Part shown: piece by piece, positions 1-12,395 of the stretch
How positions within the stretch are numbered: position 1 is the first letter of the stretch
Layout: each line of letters starts with the position of its first letter
Assembly (NCBI RefSeq): GCF_001654855.1
Contig: NZ_LXEN01000040.1
Coordinates: 1 to 54,891, forward strand
From: Proteus myxofaciens ATCC 19692
GTDB taxonomy: Bacteria; Pseudomonadota; Gammaproteobacteria; Enterobacterales; Enterobacteriaceae
Direction: 5' to 3'
DNA: 54,891 bases
Position numbers and translations under genes: made by a program
The notes under the pieces: generated by a model
Database searches by the model: none
Told to the model about the DNA's origin: nothing
What the model saw: the letters and a program-made list of their open reading frames with translations, nothing else

Positions 1-195
1 AGATAGTTATTCTTTTTTTACTTATTTGGTTCTAAATAAAATAAATTCATCATTTTATTTGTGTAATATATCTAATGAAAAAGCCAAATTTCGATCTATT
101 AAATAGACGAAATCAGATTAATAGTAAAAAAAATCTTAAGATTAATCTCAAATTTTATTTTCTCTAAGCAATTCGACATTATTTAACCAAATAAA

Positions 196-229
196 GTATC
201 CCCATTCTAAATTAATAAAATGGGGATAC
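196..229 (-). terminator. Terminator downstream of cra
   Basis: An 11-bp perfect inverted repeat (GTATCCCCATT / AATGGGGATAC) with a 12-nt AT-rich loop lies just past the cra stop codon. On the minus strand it is followed by a T-rich tail (TTTATTTGG). This fits an intrinsic terminator for cra. The rest of 1-195 is AT-rich and I see nothing definite in it. Confidence 0.65.
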
Positions 230-260
230 GAATAAATAGAAATAATATTCAAAGAGTCTC

Positions 261-1268
261 TTAGCGAATACGACCTAAACTACCTCTACGACATAAATCA
301 CGACGAATTCGAGTGATACCTGTTTGTGGCTTTTCATCTTCTTCAAGACTTGCTAATACAAGTTCTAATATTCGCTCAGCAATATCTCGATGACGTTGCG
401 CCACAGATAAAACAGGGCATTCAAGAAAATCAAGTAACTCCTGATCACCAAAAGTTGCAATAACCAACTGTGTGGGTAAACGGCCACTTCGTTGCAAAGT
501 AACATCCATTACACCCTGTAATAATGCAAAAGACGTCGTAAACAGTGCATCAGGCATAGAGTTATTATCTAACCATACTGAGAAAGCCTCAGCGGCGGCT
601 TCCCTTTCATAACTATTTGCATAGAGGTAAGAAACTTTACGAGGATCATCTTGCCAGACATTACGAAAACCTTGTTCACGTAAAAAACTGACTGAAAGTT
701 CAGGAAGTGCACCTAAATAAAGAACAGATTCAGCAGGGAAAGACTTAAGCTCTGTTGCAAGCATGGTGGCATCTTCTAAATCATCACCAACAACACTAAT
801 AAAATGTTCACTTTCTAGTGCCCTATCGAGTGCAATAATAGGCAATGAACGATTAGCCCAGCGTTGATAAAAAGGATGCTCTGGAGGTAGAGCGGTTGAC
901 ACAATAATTGCATCGACTTGGCGTTGCAATAAATGTTCAACACAGCGAATTTCGTTGTCGGGTTGATCTTCGGAACATGCGATTAATAATTGATAACCAC
1001 GTTGGCGAGCTTGTCTTTCAAGATAGTTAGCTATTCTTGTATAACTGGTATTCTCCAAATCAGGAATAACCAAACCAATAGAACGCGTACGACCGGCACG
1101 TAACCCTGCTGCAACCGCGTTTGGGTGGTAATTATGCTCTCTGACTACCGCCATCACTTTTTCAACAGTCTTGTCACTTACACGGTACTGTTTCGCCTTA
1201 CCATTAATGACATAACTTGCTGTTGTTCGTGAAACACCAGCCAAGCGGGCGATTTCATCCAGTTTCAC
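261..1268 (-). CDS. cra: Catabolite repressor/activator Cra (FruR), LacI family
   Basis: A 335-residue LacI/GalR regulator, nearly the length of E. coli Cra (334). The N-terminal helix-turn-helix (residues 1-25, [20 protein letters not shown]) and hinge match Cra closely. The rest is a periplasmic-binding-protein-like effector domain (about 60-330). Known family role: it senses fructose phosphates and switches carbon flow between glycolysis and gluconeogenesis. The start is GTG, as I recall for E. coli cra; the overlapping ATG one base upstream runs straight into a stop. It is transcribed alone on the minus strand with its own terminator. In E. coli cra lies beyond leuO-ilvIH; here ilvIH is missing from that interval. 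The identification is secure. Confidence 0.97.
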   Translation of the reverse strand: MKLDEIARLAGVSRTTASYVINGKAKQYRVSDKTVEKVMAVVREHNYHPNAVAAGLRAGRTRSIGLVIPDLENTSYTRIANYLERQARQRGYQLLIACSEDQPDNEIRCVEHLLQRQVDAIIVSTALPPEHPFYQRWANRSLPIIALDRALESEHFISVVGDDLEDATMLATELKSFPAESVLYLGALPELSVSFLREQGFRNVWQDDPRKVSYLYANSYEREAAAEAFSVWLDNNSMPDALFTTSFALLQGVMDVTLQRSGRLPTQLVIATFGDQELLDFLECPVLSVAQRHRDIAERILELVLASLEEDEKPQTGITRIRRDLCRRGSLGRIR

Positions 1269-1454
1269 ATTAGCCTCTTCTACTTATAGTGGTATTTAAT
1301 TGGTACATTATTTCTGTAATTCTCAGTCATAATGCTGATCTGAATTAGCATTTTAACACAATTTACTGATAAAACCGTATGCGTCAACGTTTCCGTTTAT
1401 CTCATTTACCGATTATTTTTATTATTATTGATTATTAATCAATAAGCACTCAAG

Positions 1455-1488
1455 AAAAACCCCAAAAATTGATATCCAACTTTTGGGG
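1455..1488 (-). terminator. Terminator downstream of the acyl-CoA ligase gene
   Basis: Arms CCCCAAAA (1460-1467) and TTTTGGGG (1481-1488) form a hairpin. On the minus strand it is followed by five T residues (A-run at 1455-1459). It sits about 40 bp past the stop of the ligase gene and is a typical intrinsic terminator. Confidence 0.75.
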
Positions 1489-1530
1489 AGTCGTTTAATT
1501 TTCGAAAAGATATTTTTTTATTATTTATCA

Positions 1531-3336
1531 TCAATCTAAATACATAGATTCGATTTCAGTTTGATAACGTTCTGAAATAATTTTTCGTCGCAGTTTTAAA
1601 GTGGGTGTAAGCTCACCCGATTCCATTGAAAAGCCTTCTGCTAATAACGTAAAGCGCTTCACTTTATGAAAGCTTGCAAAATTTTTCTGCATATCACGTA
1701 ATCGTTCGTCAAAAAGCTCTTTAATTTTGGCATGTCGTAACAACTCAATCCGATCGTGATATTTTAAATTTAATGCACAGGCATGCTCTTCTAGCGCTTC
1801 ATAGCAAGGCACTATCAATGCTGAGACAAACTTACGTGTATCCGCAATGACCGCAATATGTTCGATAAATCTATCTTGCCCCAATGTTCCTTCAATCATT
1901 TGTGGTGCAATATACTTGCCATTTGATGTTTTCATTAAGTCTTTTAAACGTTCAGTAATATAAAGGCAGCCATCGTCATCCATAGCGCCTGCATCACCAG
2001 TTCTTAACCAACCATCTTCGGTGAATGCGGCCGCAGTATCTTCCGGCTTATTAAAATATCCTTTCATTACGATATTACCGCGTACTTGTATTTCATTTTC
2101 GTCACCAATACGCACATCAACACCAGGTAATGGAGTACCTATAGAGCCTAATTTATAGTGGTTCTCTTCCCAGCAAGAAACAGTGGCACATGTTTCAGTC
2201 ATCCCATAGCCATATTTGATATTAATACCAGCGGCTAAGAAAAAGTGAATAACGGTATCATCAAGTCGCGCACCTGCCGCAGGTAAAAAGCGAACACGTC
2301 CCCCTAAAACTTGGCGTAAAGGTGCTAGCACTTTTTTATCTGCAATACGATAACACCAACGAGAAAATAAATTAGGCTGATGATTATCTAACATTGCTCT
2401 GCGCTGTTTATCTCCTTGCTTTATCGCCCATGCAAAAATATGTTTTCTTAAAAAAGAGGCTTGAGATACTTTATCTTGAATTGCGCTATACACTTTTTCA
2501 TAAAAGCGAGGAACCGCACACATTACCGTAGGTTTAACATCACTCATTGCATCTCTTACTGCATGAGTATCTTTTAAATAAACATTGAGTGCGCCAGTAT
2601 GCATGACATAAAAACTCCACGCTCTTTCAAAAACATGTGATAGAGGCAGAAAACATAATGAAACATCATTATCAGATAAAGAAAGACGTTCATCATGAAG
2701 ATAAAGTTGTGAAGCGAGATTTGTATAATCGAGCATAACGCCTTTAGGCTCACCGGTTGTGCCCGAGGTATATATAAGCGTAAAAAGATCGTCTAAACGG
2801 CAATCGTTAATACGTTGTTGTAGCTCATCATCGTACTTGAACACTGTTTCATTAATCAGTGAACTGAGATAGCAGGAAGGAATGTGTTCATCTAATACTA
2901 CATTATTATCAAAAACAATAACTTGCTCAATATGTGGACATTGTTGTAAAAGTTCAGCCACAATATCATATTGCTTTTGTTCACCTACAAAAAGAATACG
3001 AATATTTGCATCATTTAAAACATAAGCAGCTTGGTCAACACTGCTTGTTGCGTAAAGCGGTACAGTGACTGCACGCAGTTGTAATGTTGCAATATCAGCA
3101 ATAGACCAATCAATCATGTTTTGAGAAAAAATCCCAACATTTTCTTGTATATCAACGCCCATATTAAGTAGGGCATTTGAGAGTGCACGTGTTTTCTTAG
3201 CAAGTGTTTCCCATGATAAATCAATATTACATTGAGTATCCCACTGCTTATAAGCAATATGATTTTTTCTACTAAAAAACTGTGTCTGCAACCTTTTAAC
3301 TATATGATAATCATATAAATTATTATTATTTGTCAT
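1531..3336 (-). CDS. Long-chain fatty acid:CoA ligase, FadD15/FAA1-type AMP-forming enzyme
   Basis: A 601-residue ANL-superfamily adenylate-forming enzyme. Visible motifs are the P-loop-like LIYTSGTTGEPKG (about 187-200), YGMTE (about 375), DGWLRTGD, and the C-terminal lysine region LMKTSNGKYIAP. Length and motif context fit the long-chain acyl-CoA synthetases of COG1022, which activate free fatty acids to acyl-CoA at the membrane, rather than the classic E. coli FadD subgroup. It is monocistronic, with a terminator downstream. Its position between leuO and cra is where enterics normally carry ilvIH, so gene replacement or rearrangement is likely. The exact acyl chain preference cannot be read from the sequence. 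Confidence 0.88.
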   Translation of the reverse strand: MTNNNNLYDYHIVKRLQTQFFSRKNHIAYKQWDTQCNIDLSWETLAKKTRALSNALLNMGVDIQENVGIFSQNMIDWSIADIATLQLRAVTVPLYATSSVDQAAYVLNDANIRILFVGEQKQYDIVAELLQQCPHIEQVIVFDNNVVLDEHIPSCYLSSLINETVFKYDDELQQRINDCRLDDLFTLIYTSGTTGEPKGVMLDYTNLASQLYLHDERLSLSDNDVSLCFLPLSHVFERAWSFYVMHTGALNVYLKDTHAVRDAMSDVKPTVMCAVPRFYEKVYSAIQDKVSQASFLRKHIFAWAIKQGDKQRRAMLDNHQPNLFSRWCYRIADKKVLAPLRQVLGGRVRFLPAAGARLDDTVIHFFLAAGINIKYGYGMTETCATVSCWEENHYKLGSIGTPLPGVDVRIGDENEIQVRGNIVMKGYFNKPEDTAAAFTEDGWLRTGDAGAMDDDGCLYITERLKDLMKTSNGKYIAPQMIEGTLGQDRFIEHIAVIADTRKFVSALIVPCYEALEEHACALNLKYHDRIELLRHAKIKELFDERLRDMQKNFASFHKVKRFTLLAEGFSMESGELTPTLKLRRKIISERYQTEIESMYLD

Positions 3337-3852
3337 AACTTTCCTATTATTTAGGGAAAAGCGATAAGAGAGTGAAATTAAAATAAGTAAAGTAACTTGC
3401 TAATAATTTCAGCTTACAACTGTTCGCTGACTATAATCAAAGTCTAAGTGATCCACCAAAATAAAGGAATGTAAATTTACACAAATTTGTAAAATTGTGA
3501 GTCATGAAAAGTTTTGTCAATAAAAAGGCGTTTATAAACTGCTAAAAATAAAAAATGAACAAAAAGCAAACAAAAGAAAATAAACCATATGAAACAATTG
3601 GTTAAATTAACTATTATTTCTTTTTTTCTAAAAAATTTATAAAGTTTTGATAAAACTTGTATTAGGAAAGGTAAATAAGACATAACGGGGATATTATAAA
3701 TAATATAGGGCAAAAATAGTGACAGAATCCAATTTACTCTTTTTCAGTAGTAACATCATAATTATCTTGATGGATCATTAGTATGAACTAATGCTGTCTG
3801 CCACTATTTCTGCATAATTAGCATTCAATACTAATTATGAGCGAAAACACTC
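3337..3852. other. AT-rich intergenic region between leuO and the ligase gene
   Basis: No convincing gene. A 78-codon minus-strand frame (3477-3713) encodes a hydrophobic, low-complexity peptide without a recognisable family or good ribosome site. Downstream of leuO are two inverted repeats, CATTAGT/ACTAATG near 3776-3793 and ATAATTAG/CTAATTAT near 3816-3841. They could slow or end leuO transcription but lack a T-run. No trace of ilvI or ilvH is visible. Confidence 0.5.
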
Positions 3853-4797
3853 TTAATCTTTGCAAACTTCACTTAATAGATTTTTCATCCATAAGTGACC
3901 TTTATCACGAGCTGTAGATTCATGCCAAATTAAATAGCATGGACGTTCTGCTTTCTCCCAAGGTAAGGGTACTGCTTTAATATTAAGCTGATCTGCATAA
4001 CATTCAACTAACCATCTAGGTGCAATAGCGACCATATAGGTTTTAGAAACAATATTTAAAACACTGTTTAAATCTGTTCCTTGGTAGGTAATTAAATCTT
4101 CTAATTCTGTATCTTTATAATAAGGAATACTAAACGATCCAACATCATCTAAAGAAACAATTGAATGATGTTCTTTTAATAACATTTCTTCAGTTACGCT
4201 ATGTTGAATACGAGGGTGTTTATTTGAAACAACTAAAACAACTTCGTCATTAAATAAAGGATGTGAATGAAATTCCGGTTTTTCGAATTGTTTATAATTA
4301 ATAAAAAACTCAACTTCTTGGTATTTTAATTGATGTTCTATATTACTATTTAAGTAAGACTTAATATTAACATTAATATTTGGTGTTTGTGTTTTAATTC
4401 TTTCTACTATTTGAGGAGCTAATTTAATATCTAAAGGACTGCAAATAGATAAATTAAATATACGTTCACTTTGAGCTGGTTCAAATCCAGCACCAGGTAG
4501 CTCATTATGGACTAATTGCAATGCTTGTCTTACTGGTCCAAAAAGCTGCTTTGCTCTTAACGTAGGTTGAATACCTCGGCCATACCGAACAAATAATTCG
4601 TCATTAAACATTACCTTAAGTCGTGATACCGCATTACTAACGGCGGGTTGCGACATGCCCAAAACTTGAGCAGCACGTGTTACATTTTGCATTTGCATAA
4701 CAGCATCAAATACCGTTAATAAATTAAGATCAACATTACGTAAATGCATATCTGCTGATTCTTTGCTGGTAGCTGTTGCTGATGTGTAATCCGTCAT
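3853..4797 (-). CDS. leuO: LysR-type regulator LeuO
   Basis: A 314-residue LysR-family regulator of the same length as E. coli LeuO. It has an N-terminal winged helix-turn-helix (about 22-82; [20 protein letters not shown] opens it) and a substrate-binding-like effector domain (about 110-310). LeuO is known as an H-NS antagonist acting on many silenced genes, including stress and surface loci. It is divergent from leuLABCD across about 700 bp of very AT-rich DNA, the conserved enteric arrangement. That spacer is well suited to H-NS and LeuO binding, although I cannot demonstrate sites. The identification rests on both sequence and synteny. Confidence 0.95.
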   Translation of the reverse strand: MTDYTSATATSKESADMHLRNVDLNLLTVFDAVMQMQNVTRAAQVLGMSQPAVSNAVSRLKVMFNDELFVRYGRGIQPTLRAKQLFGPVRQALQLVHNELPGAGFEPAQSERIFNLSICSPLDIKLAPQIVERIKTQTPNINVNIKSYLNSNIEHQLKYQEVEFFINYKQFEKPEFHSHPLFNDEVVLVVSNKHPRIQHSVTEEMLLKEHHSIVSLDDVGSFSIPYYKDTELEDLITYQGTDLNSVLNIVSKTYMVAIAPRWLVECYADQLNIKAVPLPWEKAERPCYLIWHESTARDKGHLWMKNLLSEVCKD

Positions 4798-5430
4798 TTC
4801 TTACTCCACTATGTTATCATAATAGTTAATTAGTTATTATTAATTATTTATTAAAAATTCAGATTAATAATATATAAGCTTTAACCATTACTTTAACTAT
4901 TTATTAAAATTTATTATTTATCGTCCGTGCATATAACTAAACATATAAAAAATATGTTTTCTTTCATTTTTCATCTAAAAATGAAAATTTAATATTGAAA
5001 TTATATGTATAGAAAATGATTATATCGATATATATTACAAGTTGTTTTACCTTCTGCCTTGCAAATAATAAAACAAAGCATGATAAAAATCATAATTAAA
5101 TGATTATCTTTCTCTCCTAAAATAGCATATTCGGAGTAATTGCAATTGATAATACATTCATTTTTATTCTTACATTCAAAACGTTGCTTTAATTTATAGA
5201 ACAATCATTTTTTGAAGTTACTCCATTTTCTTGTTACTTCTCTGATTAAAAAAAAAGCAAACAATTGTTTAATTTTCTATTTCACTTGTTTTTAAACTCT
5301 GCACAGAACATTAACCCAATCAATGATTCTTTAATAGATATAACTATCACTAAAAATTTAGATATTAGTCAGAATTACCAAGAAAAACATATGAATCACA
5401 AAGCATCAACAAGAAAACAAATATCAACAC
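4798..5430. other. AT-rich leuO-leu divergent control region
   Basis: About 630 bp of strongly AT-rich DNA with long A and T runs and no supported gene. Short frames at 5001-5204 (minus) and 5265-5462 (plus) have no family resemblance; the second runs through the leu promoter. The composition and position suggest an H-NS/LeuO-controlled spacer. That is inference. Confidence 0.5.
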
Positions 5431-5459
5431 TTGACATAGTGATTGGTATTCTGTATCAA
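5431..5459 (+). promoter_or_regulatory. Promoter of leuLABCD
   Basis: A perfect -35 box TTGACA (5431-5436), a 17-bp spacer and TATCAA (5454-5459) lie about 40 bp before the leader peptide start. The predicted transcription start is near 5466. Confidence 0.75.
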
Positions 5460-5497
5460 TAATTAAATATTATTAAGAACTTTTTTAAGGATGCTTC

Positions 5498-5575
5498 ATG
5501 TTTTACGCAATTTTACTACTTAGCCTGCTACTACTCGCAACATTGATGCGCGGTCGGCTAATGGGTAAAAAATGA
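5498..5575 (+). CDS. leuL: leu operon leader peptide LeuL
   Basis: A 25-codon reading frame encodes a peptide beginning MFYAILLLSLLLLATL and ending in GKK. It contains nine leucine codons, mostly in the first two thirds, in a mix of TTA, CTA, CTT, CTG, CTC and TTG. AAGG lies 7 bp before the ATG. An intrinsic terminator follows 22 bp after the stop. This is the classic leucine attenuator: ribosomes stall on the Leu run when charged tRNA-Leu is scarce and let transcription read through. An RGR tripeptide follows the Leu run, as in E. coli LeuL. The sequence otherwise differs from E. coli LeuL, so the call rests mainly on codon content and position. Confidence 0.88.
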   Translation: MFYAILLLSLLLLATLMRGRLMGKK

Positions 5576-5597
5576 AGCATACCACCCCTTAGAAAAA

Positions 5598-5621
5598 CCC
5601 GCGCTAGTCGCGGGTTTTTTT
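5598..5621 (+). terminator. leu operon attenuator
   Basis: The stem CCCGCG (5598-5603) / CGCGGG (5609-5614) with loop CTAGT is followed by seven T. It sits between leuL and leuA and serves as the attenuation terminator. Confidence 0.9.
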
Positions 5622-5668
5622 ATACCTGGGAGCGCGCTAAAAATTACAGAAAATAGAAGGAACAGATT

Positions 5669-8322
<2,654 letters not shown>

Positions 8323-8324
8323 AC

Positions 8325-9737
8325 ATGGGAAAAACATTGTATCAAAAAATCTATGATGCACATGTGGTGCGCGAACAAGCCGAAGAAACTCCTATCTTAT
8401 ATATCGATAGACATTTAGTGCATGAAGTCACTTCACCGCAAGCATTTGATGGATTAAGAACGAAAGGACGACCCGTTCGTCAACCCAATAAAACATTTGC
8501 CACGATGGATCATAACGTTTCAACGCAAACTAAAGATATTAATGCGTGTGGCGATATGGCGCGAATTCAAATGCAAGAATTAATGAAAAACTGTGAAGAG
8601 TTTGGCGTTACTTTGTATGATTTAAATCATCCATTGCAAGGTATTGTCCATGTCATGGGGCCTGAGCAAGGATTAACATTGCCAGGTATGACGATTGTTT
8701 GTGGTGATTCTCATACGGCGACACATGGTGCTTTTGGCGCTATCGCTTTTGGTATTGGGACATCAGAAGTTGAACACGTATTAGCAACACAAACATTAAA
8801 ACAATTTCGTGCTAAAACCTTGAAAATTGAAGTACAAGGGAAAACAGCCCCTGGCATCACGGCAAAAGATATCGTTTTAGCTATAATCGGCAAATTAGGT
8901 AGTGCTGGTGGTACTGGCTATATTATTGAATTTACTGGTGAAGCTATCAAAGCCTTAAGTATGGAAGGCCGAATGACATTATGTAATATGGCAATTGAAA
9001 TGGGAGCAAAAGCAGGTTTAGTCGCACCAGATGAAACGACTTTTGAATATTTAAAAGGCCGTCAATTTGCACCTAAAGATGCACAATGGGATGACGCCGT
9101 TAATTATTGGAAAACATTAAAATCAGATGAAGATGCACAGTTTGATGCCACTGTGACATTAAATGCAGCCGATATCGCGCCACAAGTGACATGGGGAACT
9201 AATCCTGGACAAGTGATCGCTATCGATCAAATTATTCCAACATTAAATAGTTTTAACGATCCTGTTGAACGTGCTTCTGCTAAAAAAGCGTTAGCTTATA
9301 TGGGATTGGATGAAGGCATTCATTTAACCGATATTTCTATTGATAAAGTATTTATTGGATCCTGCACTAATTCACGTATTGAAGATTTACGCGCAGCGGC
9401 TGAAATAGCGAAAGGACGCAAAGTCGCCTCACATGTACAAGCAATTATTGTTCCTGGCTCAGGGCCAGTTAAAGCACAAGCTGAAGCAGAAGGATTAGAT
9501 AAAATATTTATTGAAGCTGGCTTTGAATGGCGCTTACCCGGTTGCTCTATGTGTTTAGCTATGAATAACGACCGCTTAAATCCCGGTGAACGTTGTGCAT
9601 CCACTAGCAATCGTAATTTTGAAGGTCGCCAAGGTCGTGGTGGTAGAACACATTTAGTTAGCCCAGCAATGGCAGCAGCTGCCGCCATTAATGGACGCTT
9701 TGCTGATATTCGTACCTTTGCAACAAAGACTGTTTAA
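8325..9737 (+). CDS. leuC: 3-isopropylmalate dehydratase large subunit
   Basis: The large subunit of the LeuCD isomerase, an aconitase-family [4Fe-4S] enzyme interconverting 2- and 3-isopropylmalate. It has 470 residues, close to the usual 466. Cluster-ligand cysteines are visible in GSCTNSR (near 347) and GCSMCLAMN (near 407 and 410). GDSHTATHG marks the active-site region. It lies within leuABCD, 12 bp ahead of leuD, which supplies the swivelling small subunit. Nothing is missing from the catalytic set. Confidence 0.98.
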   Translation: MGKTLYQKIYDAHVVREQAEETPILYIDRHLVHEVTSPQAFDGLRTKGRPVRQPNKTFATMDHNVSTQTKDINACGDMARIQMQELMKNCEEFGVTLYDLNHPLQGIVHVMGPEQGLTLPGMTIVCGDSHTATHGAFGAIAFGIGTSEVEHVLATQTLKQFRAKTLKIEVQGKTAPGITAKDIVLAIIGKLGSAGGTGYIIEFTGEAIKALSMEGRMTLCNMAIEMGAKAGLVAPDETTFEYLKGRQFAPKDAQWDDAVNYWKTLKSDEDAQFDATVTLNAADIAPQVTWGTNPGQVIAIDQIIPTLNSFNDPVERASAKKALAYMGLDEGIHLTDISIDKVFIGSCTNSRIEDLRAAAEIAKGRKVASHVQAIIVPGSGPVKAQAEAEGLDKIFIEAGFEWRLPGCSMCLAMNNDRLNPGERCASTSNRNFEGRQGRGGRTHLVSPAMAAAAAINGRFADIRTFATKTV

Positions 9738-9749
9738 AGGAGAGCCTAG

Positions 9750-10352
9750 ATGAATAAATTTACGCAACATACTGGAATAGTGGCACCTTTAAATACCGCC
9801 AATGTGGATACTGATGCCATCATTCCTAAACAATTTTTACAGAAAGTCACTCGGACTGGCTTTGGTAAACATCTATTTCACGATTGGCGATTTTTAGATG
9901 ATGCAGGTACACAACCTAATCCTGACTTTATTCTTAATCAATCTCAATACCAAGACGCGTCTATCTTATTAGCGCGTGAAAATTTTGGTTGTGGTTCATC
10001 AAGAGAACATGCGCCATGGGCATTAACTGATTATGGTTTTCATGCGGTGATAGCACCAAGTTTTGCTGATATCTTTTACGGTAATTCATTAAATAACCAA
10101 TTGTTACCAATTAAATTAACCGACGATGAGATAGACCAATTATTTACATGGGTACAAGAACATGTAGGCACTCCAATTACAGTCGATTTAGTGGCCCAGA
10201 AAGTAAATGCAGGTGAATTGTCGTTCTCATTTGAAATTGATTCATTTCGCCGTCATTGCATGATTGAAGGTTTAGATAGCATTGGCCTGACACTTCAGCA
10301 TCAAGATGCGATTAGTGACTATGAAGCTAAACAGCCTGCCTTTATGCGTTAA
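9750..10352 (+). CDS. leuD: 3-isopropylmalate dehydratase small subunit
   Basis: The swivel-domain partner of LeuC, 200 residues as is typical. The substrate-binding motif [13 protein letters not shown] lies near residues 75-87. AAGGAGAG lies just before the ATG. It is the last gene of the leu operon and is followed by a strong terminator. In E. coli setA follows on this side; here the next gene is sgrR. Confidence 0.97.
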   Translation: MNKFTQHTGIVAPLNTANVDTDAIIPKQFLQKVTRTGFGKHLFHDWRFLDDAGTQPNPDFILNQSQYQDASILLARENFGCGSSREHAPWALTDYGFHAVIAPSFADIFYGNSLNNQLLPIKLTDDEIDQLFTWVQEHVGTPITVDLVAQKVNAGELSFSFEIDSFRRHCMIEGLDSIGLTLQHQDAISDYEAKQPAFMR

Positions 10353-10398
10353 GCTTATTAGGTGTAATTTCTTCTACTTTAAAATGTTGTCATTCTTT

Positions 10399-10425
10399 GC
10401 CGTAAATGTATTTACGGCTTTTTTT
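10399..10425 (+). terminator. Terminator of the leu operon
   Basis: A perfect 8-bp stem GCCGTAAA / TTTACGGC with loop TGTA is followed by a run of seven T, about 45 bp after leuD. Confidence 0.9.
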
Positions 10426-10435
10426 ATTCAAAATA

Positions 10436-10559
10436 AAGCAAAATAGCCAGTGATTATTATCACTGGCCGGTAATCACCGATTGCTCAAATGGGGAGTCTG
10501 TTAGAGTTCACATAATTTAAATCACTAACAATAGAGCTAACTTTAAACATGTCTATTAT
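10436..10559 (-). ncRNA. sgrS: Candidate SgrS-type glucose-phosphate stress small RNA
   Basis: E. coli sgrS lies in the gap next to sgrR and is read away from it. Here the minus strand of the leuD-sgrR gap has the same layout. A TATATT -10-like box (10566-10571) gives a start near 10559. At the 3' end a small hairpin GGT-GATT-ACC is followed by a strong stem GCCAGTGAT / ATCACTGGC and a T-rich tail. Just before the small hairpin is TGAGCAATCGGTG, resembling the ptsG-pairing TGAGTATTGGTG of E. coli SgrS as I remember it. The preceding CTCCCC could pair with a Shine-Dalgarno. No SgrT-like frame is present. The homology is inferred from position, architecture and a short seed. Confidence 0.5.
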
Positions 10560-10614
10560 CGGTCTAATATAAGGAAATTAAAATTGATCACTTTGACAAG
10601 GCATTTCCTCTTTT

Positions 10615-12291
10615 ATGACTTCATCCCGCTTAGAGTTACAATTTATTCGATTATGGCAAGCCTTTCAGGGAAAGACATCTGAAACCAGTTTAGAAGCACT
10701 ATCTGAAATATTGCATTGTACTCGTCGACATATCCGTTCACTGTTAAATAAAATGCAAGAAATAGGATGGTTAGAATGGCATTCACAAGCAGGTAGAAGC
10801 AAAAAATCAACACTCATCTTTCGGTCTAATGCCTTTGAAATCTTGCAAGAGCGAGCAGAACGATTAATTGAAGAGAACGATATTGAAAAGCTGGTGACAT
10901 TAATGGGAGATAAAGATCATGTGCGTCAAATGATCCTTTCTCAAATTGAAAAAAGCTTTCATCCAAGCCAGCAATTATTACGCATAATATATTATCGCCC
11001 TTTTCATAATTTACTTCCAGGAACACCACTTAGGCGCTCAGAATTACATTTAATGAGTCAAATTTTTAACTCGTTAGTTCATTTAAAAGAGGAAAATGGG
11101 GAAATAGAACCCGAATTAGCGCACCACTGGCAAATGATCAATAAACAGCATTGGCGTTTTTATCTACGACCTGCTATTTATTTTCATCATGGTCGTGAAT
11201 TAACAACAGAAGATGTCACCACCTCTTTAATGAGAATGAAACAAAACAATCCACTTTATGCGCATATTGAAAAAATAGTCTCACCTCAACCTTATGTTAT
11301 CGATATTTATTTATCCACTCCTGATAAACAATTTGTCGCGCTATTAGGTAGCCCACAATCGGCTATTTTACCCAGTGAATGGCAATCTATTGAAAACTTT
11401 GCACAACATCCTATCGGCACAGGTGCTTATCAAATTATTGCTAATGACAACCATAAACTACAAATCAAAGCATTTAACCGTTATTTTGGATTAAGGGCGT
11501 TGTTAGATAAGATTGATATTTGGGTTGTACCAGAATTAAATAATAAAATGGTTTGCTCCACTCTTTATTTAACTGATGATAAGACCAATAAAGATTCACT
11601 CGAAAGCCGTAAAGAAGAAGGATGCTATTTTTTACTTTATGATAGCCGCTCAATACAGTGCCAACAAATTGAAATAAGGGAATGGTTAAGTAGCGTATTA
11701 ACACCTCTTAATATTTTAGCAAATTGCGAGGCTTTCTATCAGCGGCACTGGTCCCCTGCTTATGGTTTATTACTTCATTGGCATCATAGTAAATTAATAC
11801 AACAACATCCAAAACCCAACTCTCTCACTAAGCTCACTATCTCGCTTTATAAAGAGCATCATGAATATCTTACTATTGCGAATTTAATCAAAAAAATCCT
11901 ATTGCAATATGATATCGAACTAACGCTGCAAATTATCGATTATGAGCAATGGTATAATGGTAATGCAGAAAGTGATATTTGGTTAGCCACCGTTAATTTT
12001 TATAAACCATTAGAGTTTTCAATTTTTGCTTCACTTTATGAATTGCCACTTTTCCACCATTGTTTAGGAAAGTCATTTTCAAAAGATCTGGAATTATGGC
12101 ATCAGAAAAAGCTCCCTTTAGAGCAATGGTGCCAACAACTCACTCAAGATATTTGGCTTTATCCTCTTTTTCATCATTTGTTAGAACTACAAGGGGAAAA
12201 AACAATGCGAGGTATAAAAATGAACACATTTGGTTGGTTTGATTTTAAATCAGCCTGGTTTACCACCGATATTGATACTGAAACTGAATAA
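10615..12291 (+). CDS. sgrR: Transcriptional regulator SgrR
   Basis: A 558-residue protein with the SgrR architecture: an N-terminal winged helix domain (about 1-115, with ILHCTRRHIRSLLNKMQEIG as recognition region) fused to an SBP_bac_5-type solute-binding domain (about 160-540). In E. coli SgrR senses sugar-phosphate stress and activates the divergent small RNA gene sgrS. The nearby candidate sRNA on the opposite strand supports the same role here. Compared with E. coli, setA between sgrR and leuD is gone and the thiBPQ side is replaced by mutH, so this is a rearranged neighbourhood. Confidence 0.93.
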   Translation: MTSSRLELQFIRLWQAFQGKTSETSLEALSEILHCTRRHIRSLLNKMQEIGWLEWHSQAGRSKKSTLIFRSNAFEILQERAERLIEENDIEKLVTLMGDKDHVRQMILSQIEKSFHPSQQLLRIIYYRPFHNLLPGTPLRRSELHLMSQIFNSLVHLKEENGEIEPELAHHWQMINKQHWRFYLRPAIYFHHGRELTTEDVTTSLMRMKQNNPLYAHIEKIVSPQPYVIDIYLSTPDKQFVALLGSPQSAILPSEWQSIENFAQHPIGTGAYQIIANDNHKLQIKAFNRYFGLRALLDKIDIWVVPELNNKMVCSTLYLTDDKTNKDSLESRKEEGCYFLLYDSRSIQCQQIEIREWLSSVLTPLNILANCEAFYQRHWSPAYGLLLHWHHSKLIQQHPKPNSLTKLTISLYKEHHEYLTIANLIKKILLQYDIELTLQIIDYEQWYNGNAESDIWLATVNFYKPLEFSIFASLYELPLFHHCLGKSFSKDLELWHQKKLPLEQWCQQLTQDIWLYPLFHHLLELQGEKTMRGIKMNTFGWFDFKSAWFTTDIDTETE

Positions 12292-12395
12292 GTGAAGATA
12301 AAATAGCCAAATAATGTTGTTAAATCATTCCCTAAATTACGTTAATACACAGAAAAAAGAAAAGTTATAAACATGGAGGTAAAGACTCAGGGGAT

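Noticed and set aside
3477-3713. 78-codon minus-strand frame
   Set aside because: Hydrophobic low-complexity peptide from AT-rich DNA, with no family likeness, and the ribosome site is poor.
5001-5204. 67-codon minus-strand frame upstream of leuO
   Set aside because: No recognisable family, lies in the AT-rich control region, and codon use is poor.
5265-5462. 65-codon plus-strand frame upstream of leuL
   Set aside because: It runs through the leu promoter, has no leucine-rich leader character and no ribosome site. The true leader peptide is at 5498-5575.
10498-10550. Small frame in the candidate SgrS (21 codons) as SgrT
   Set aside because: It is half the length of SgrT and shows no similarity.
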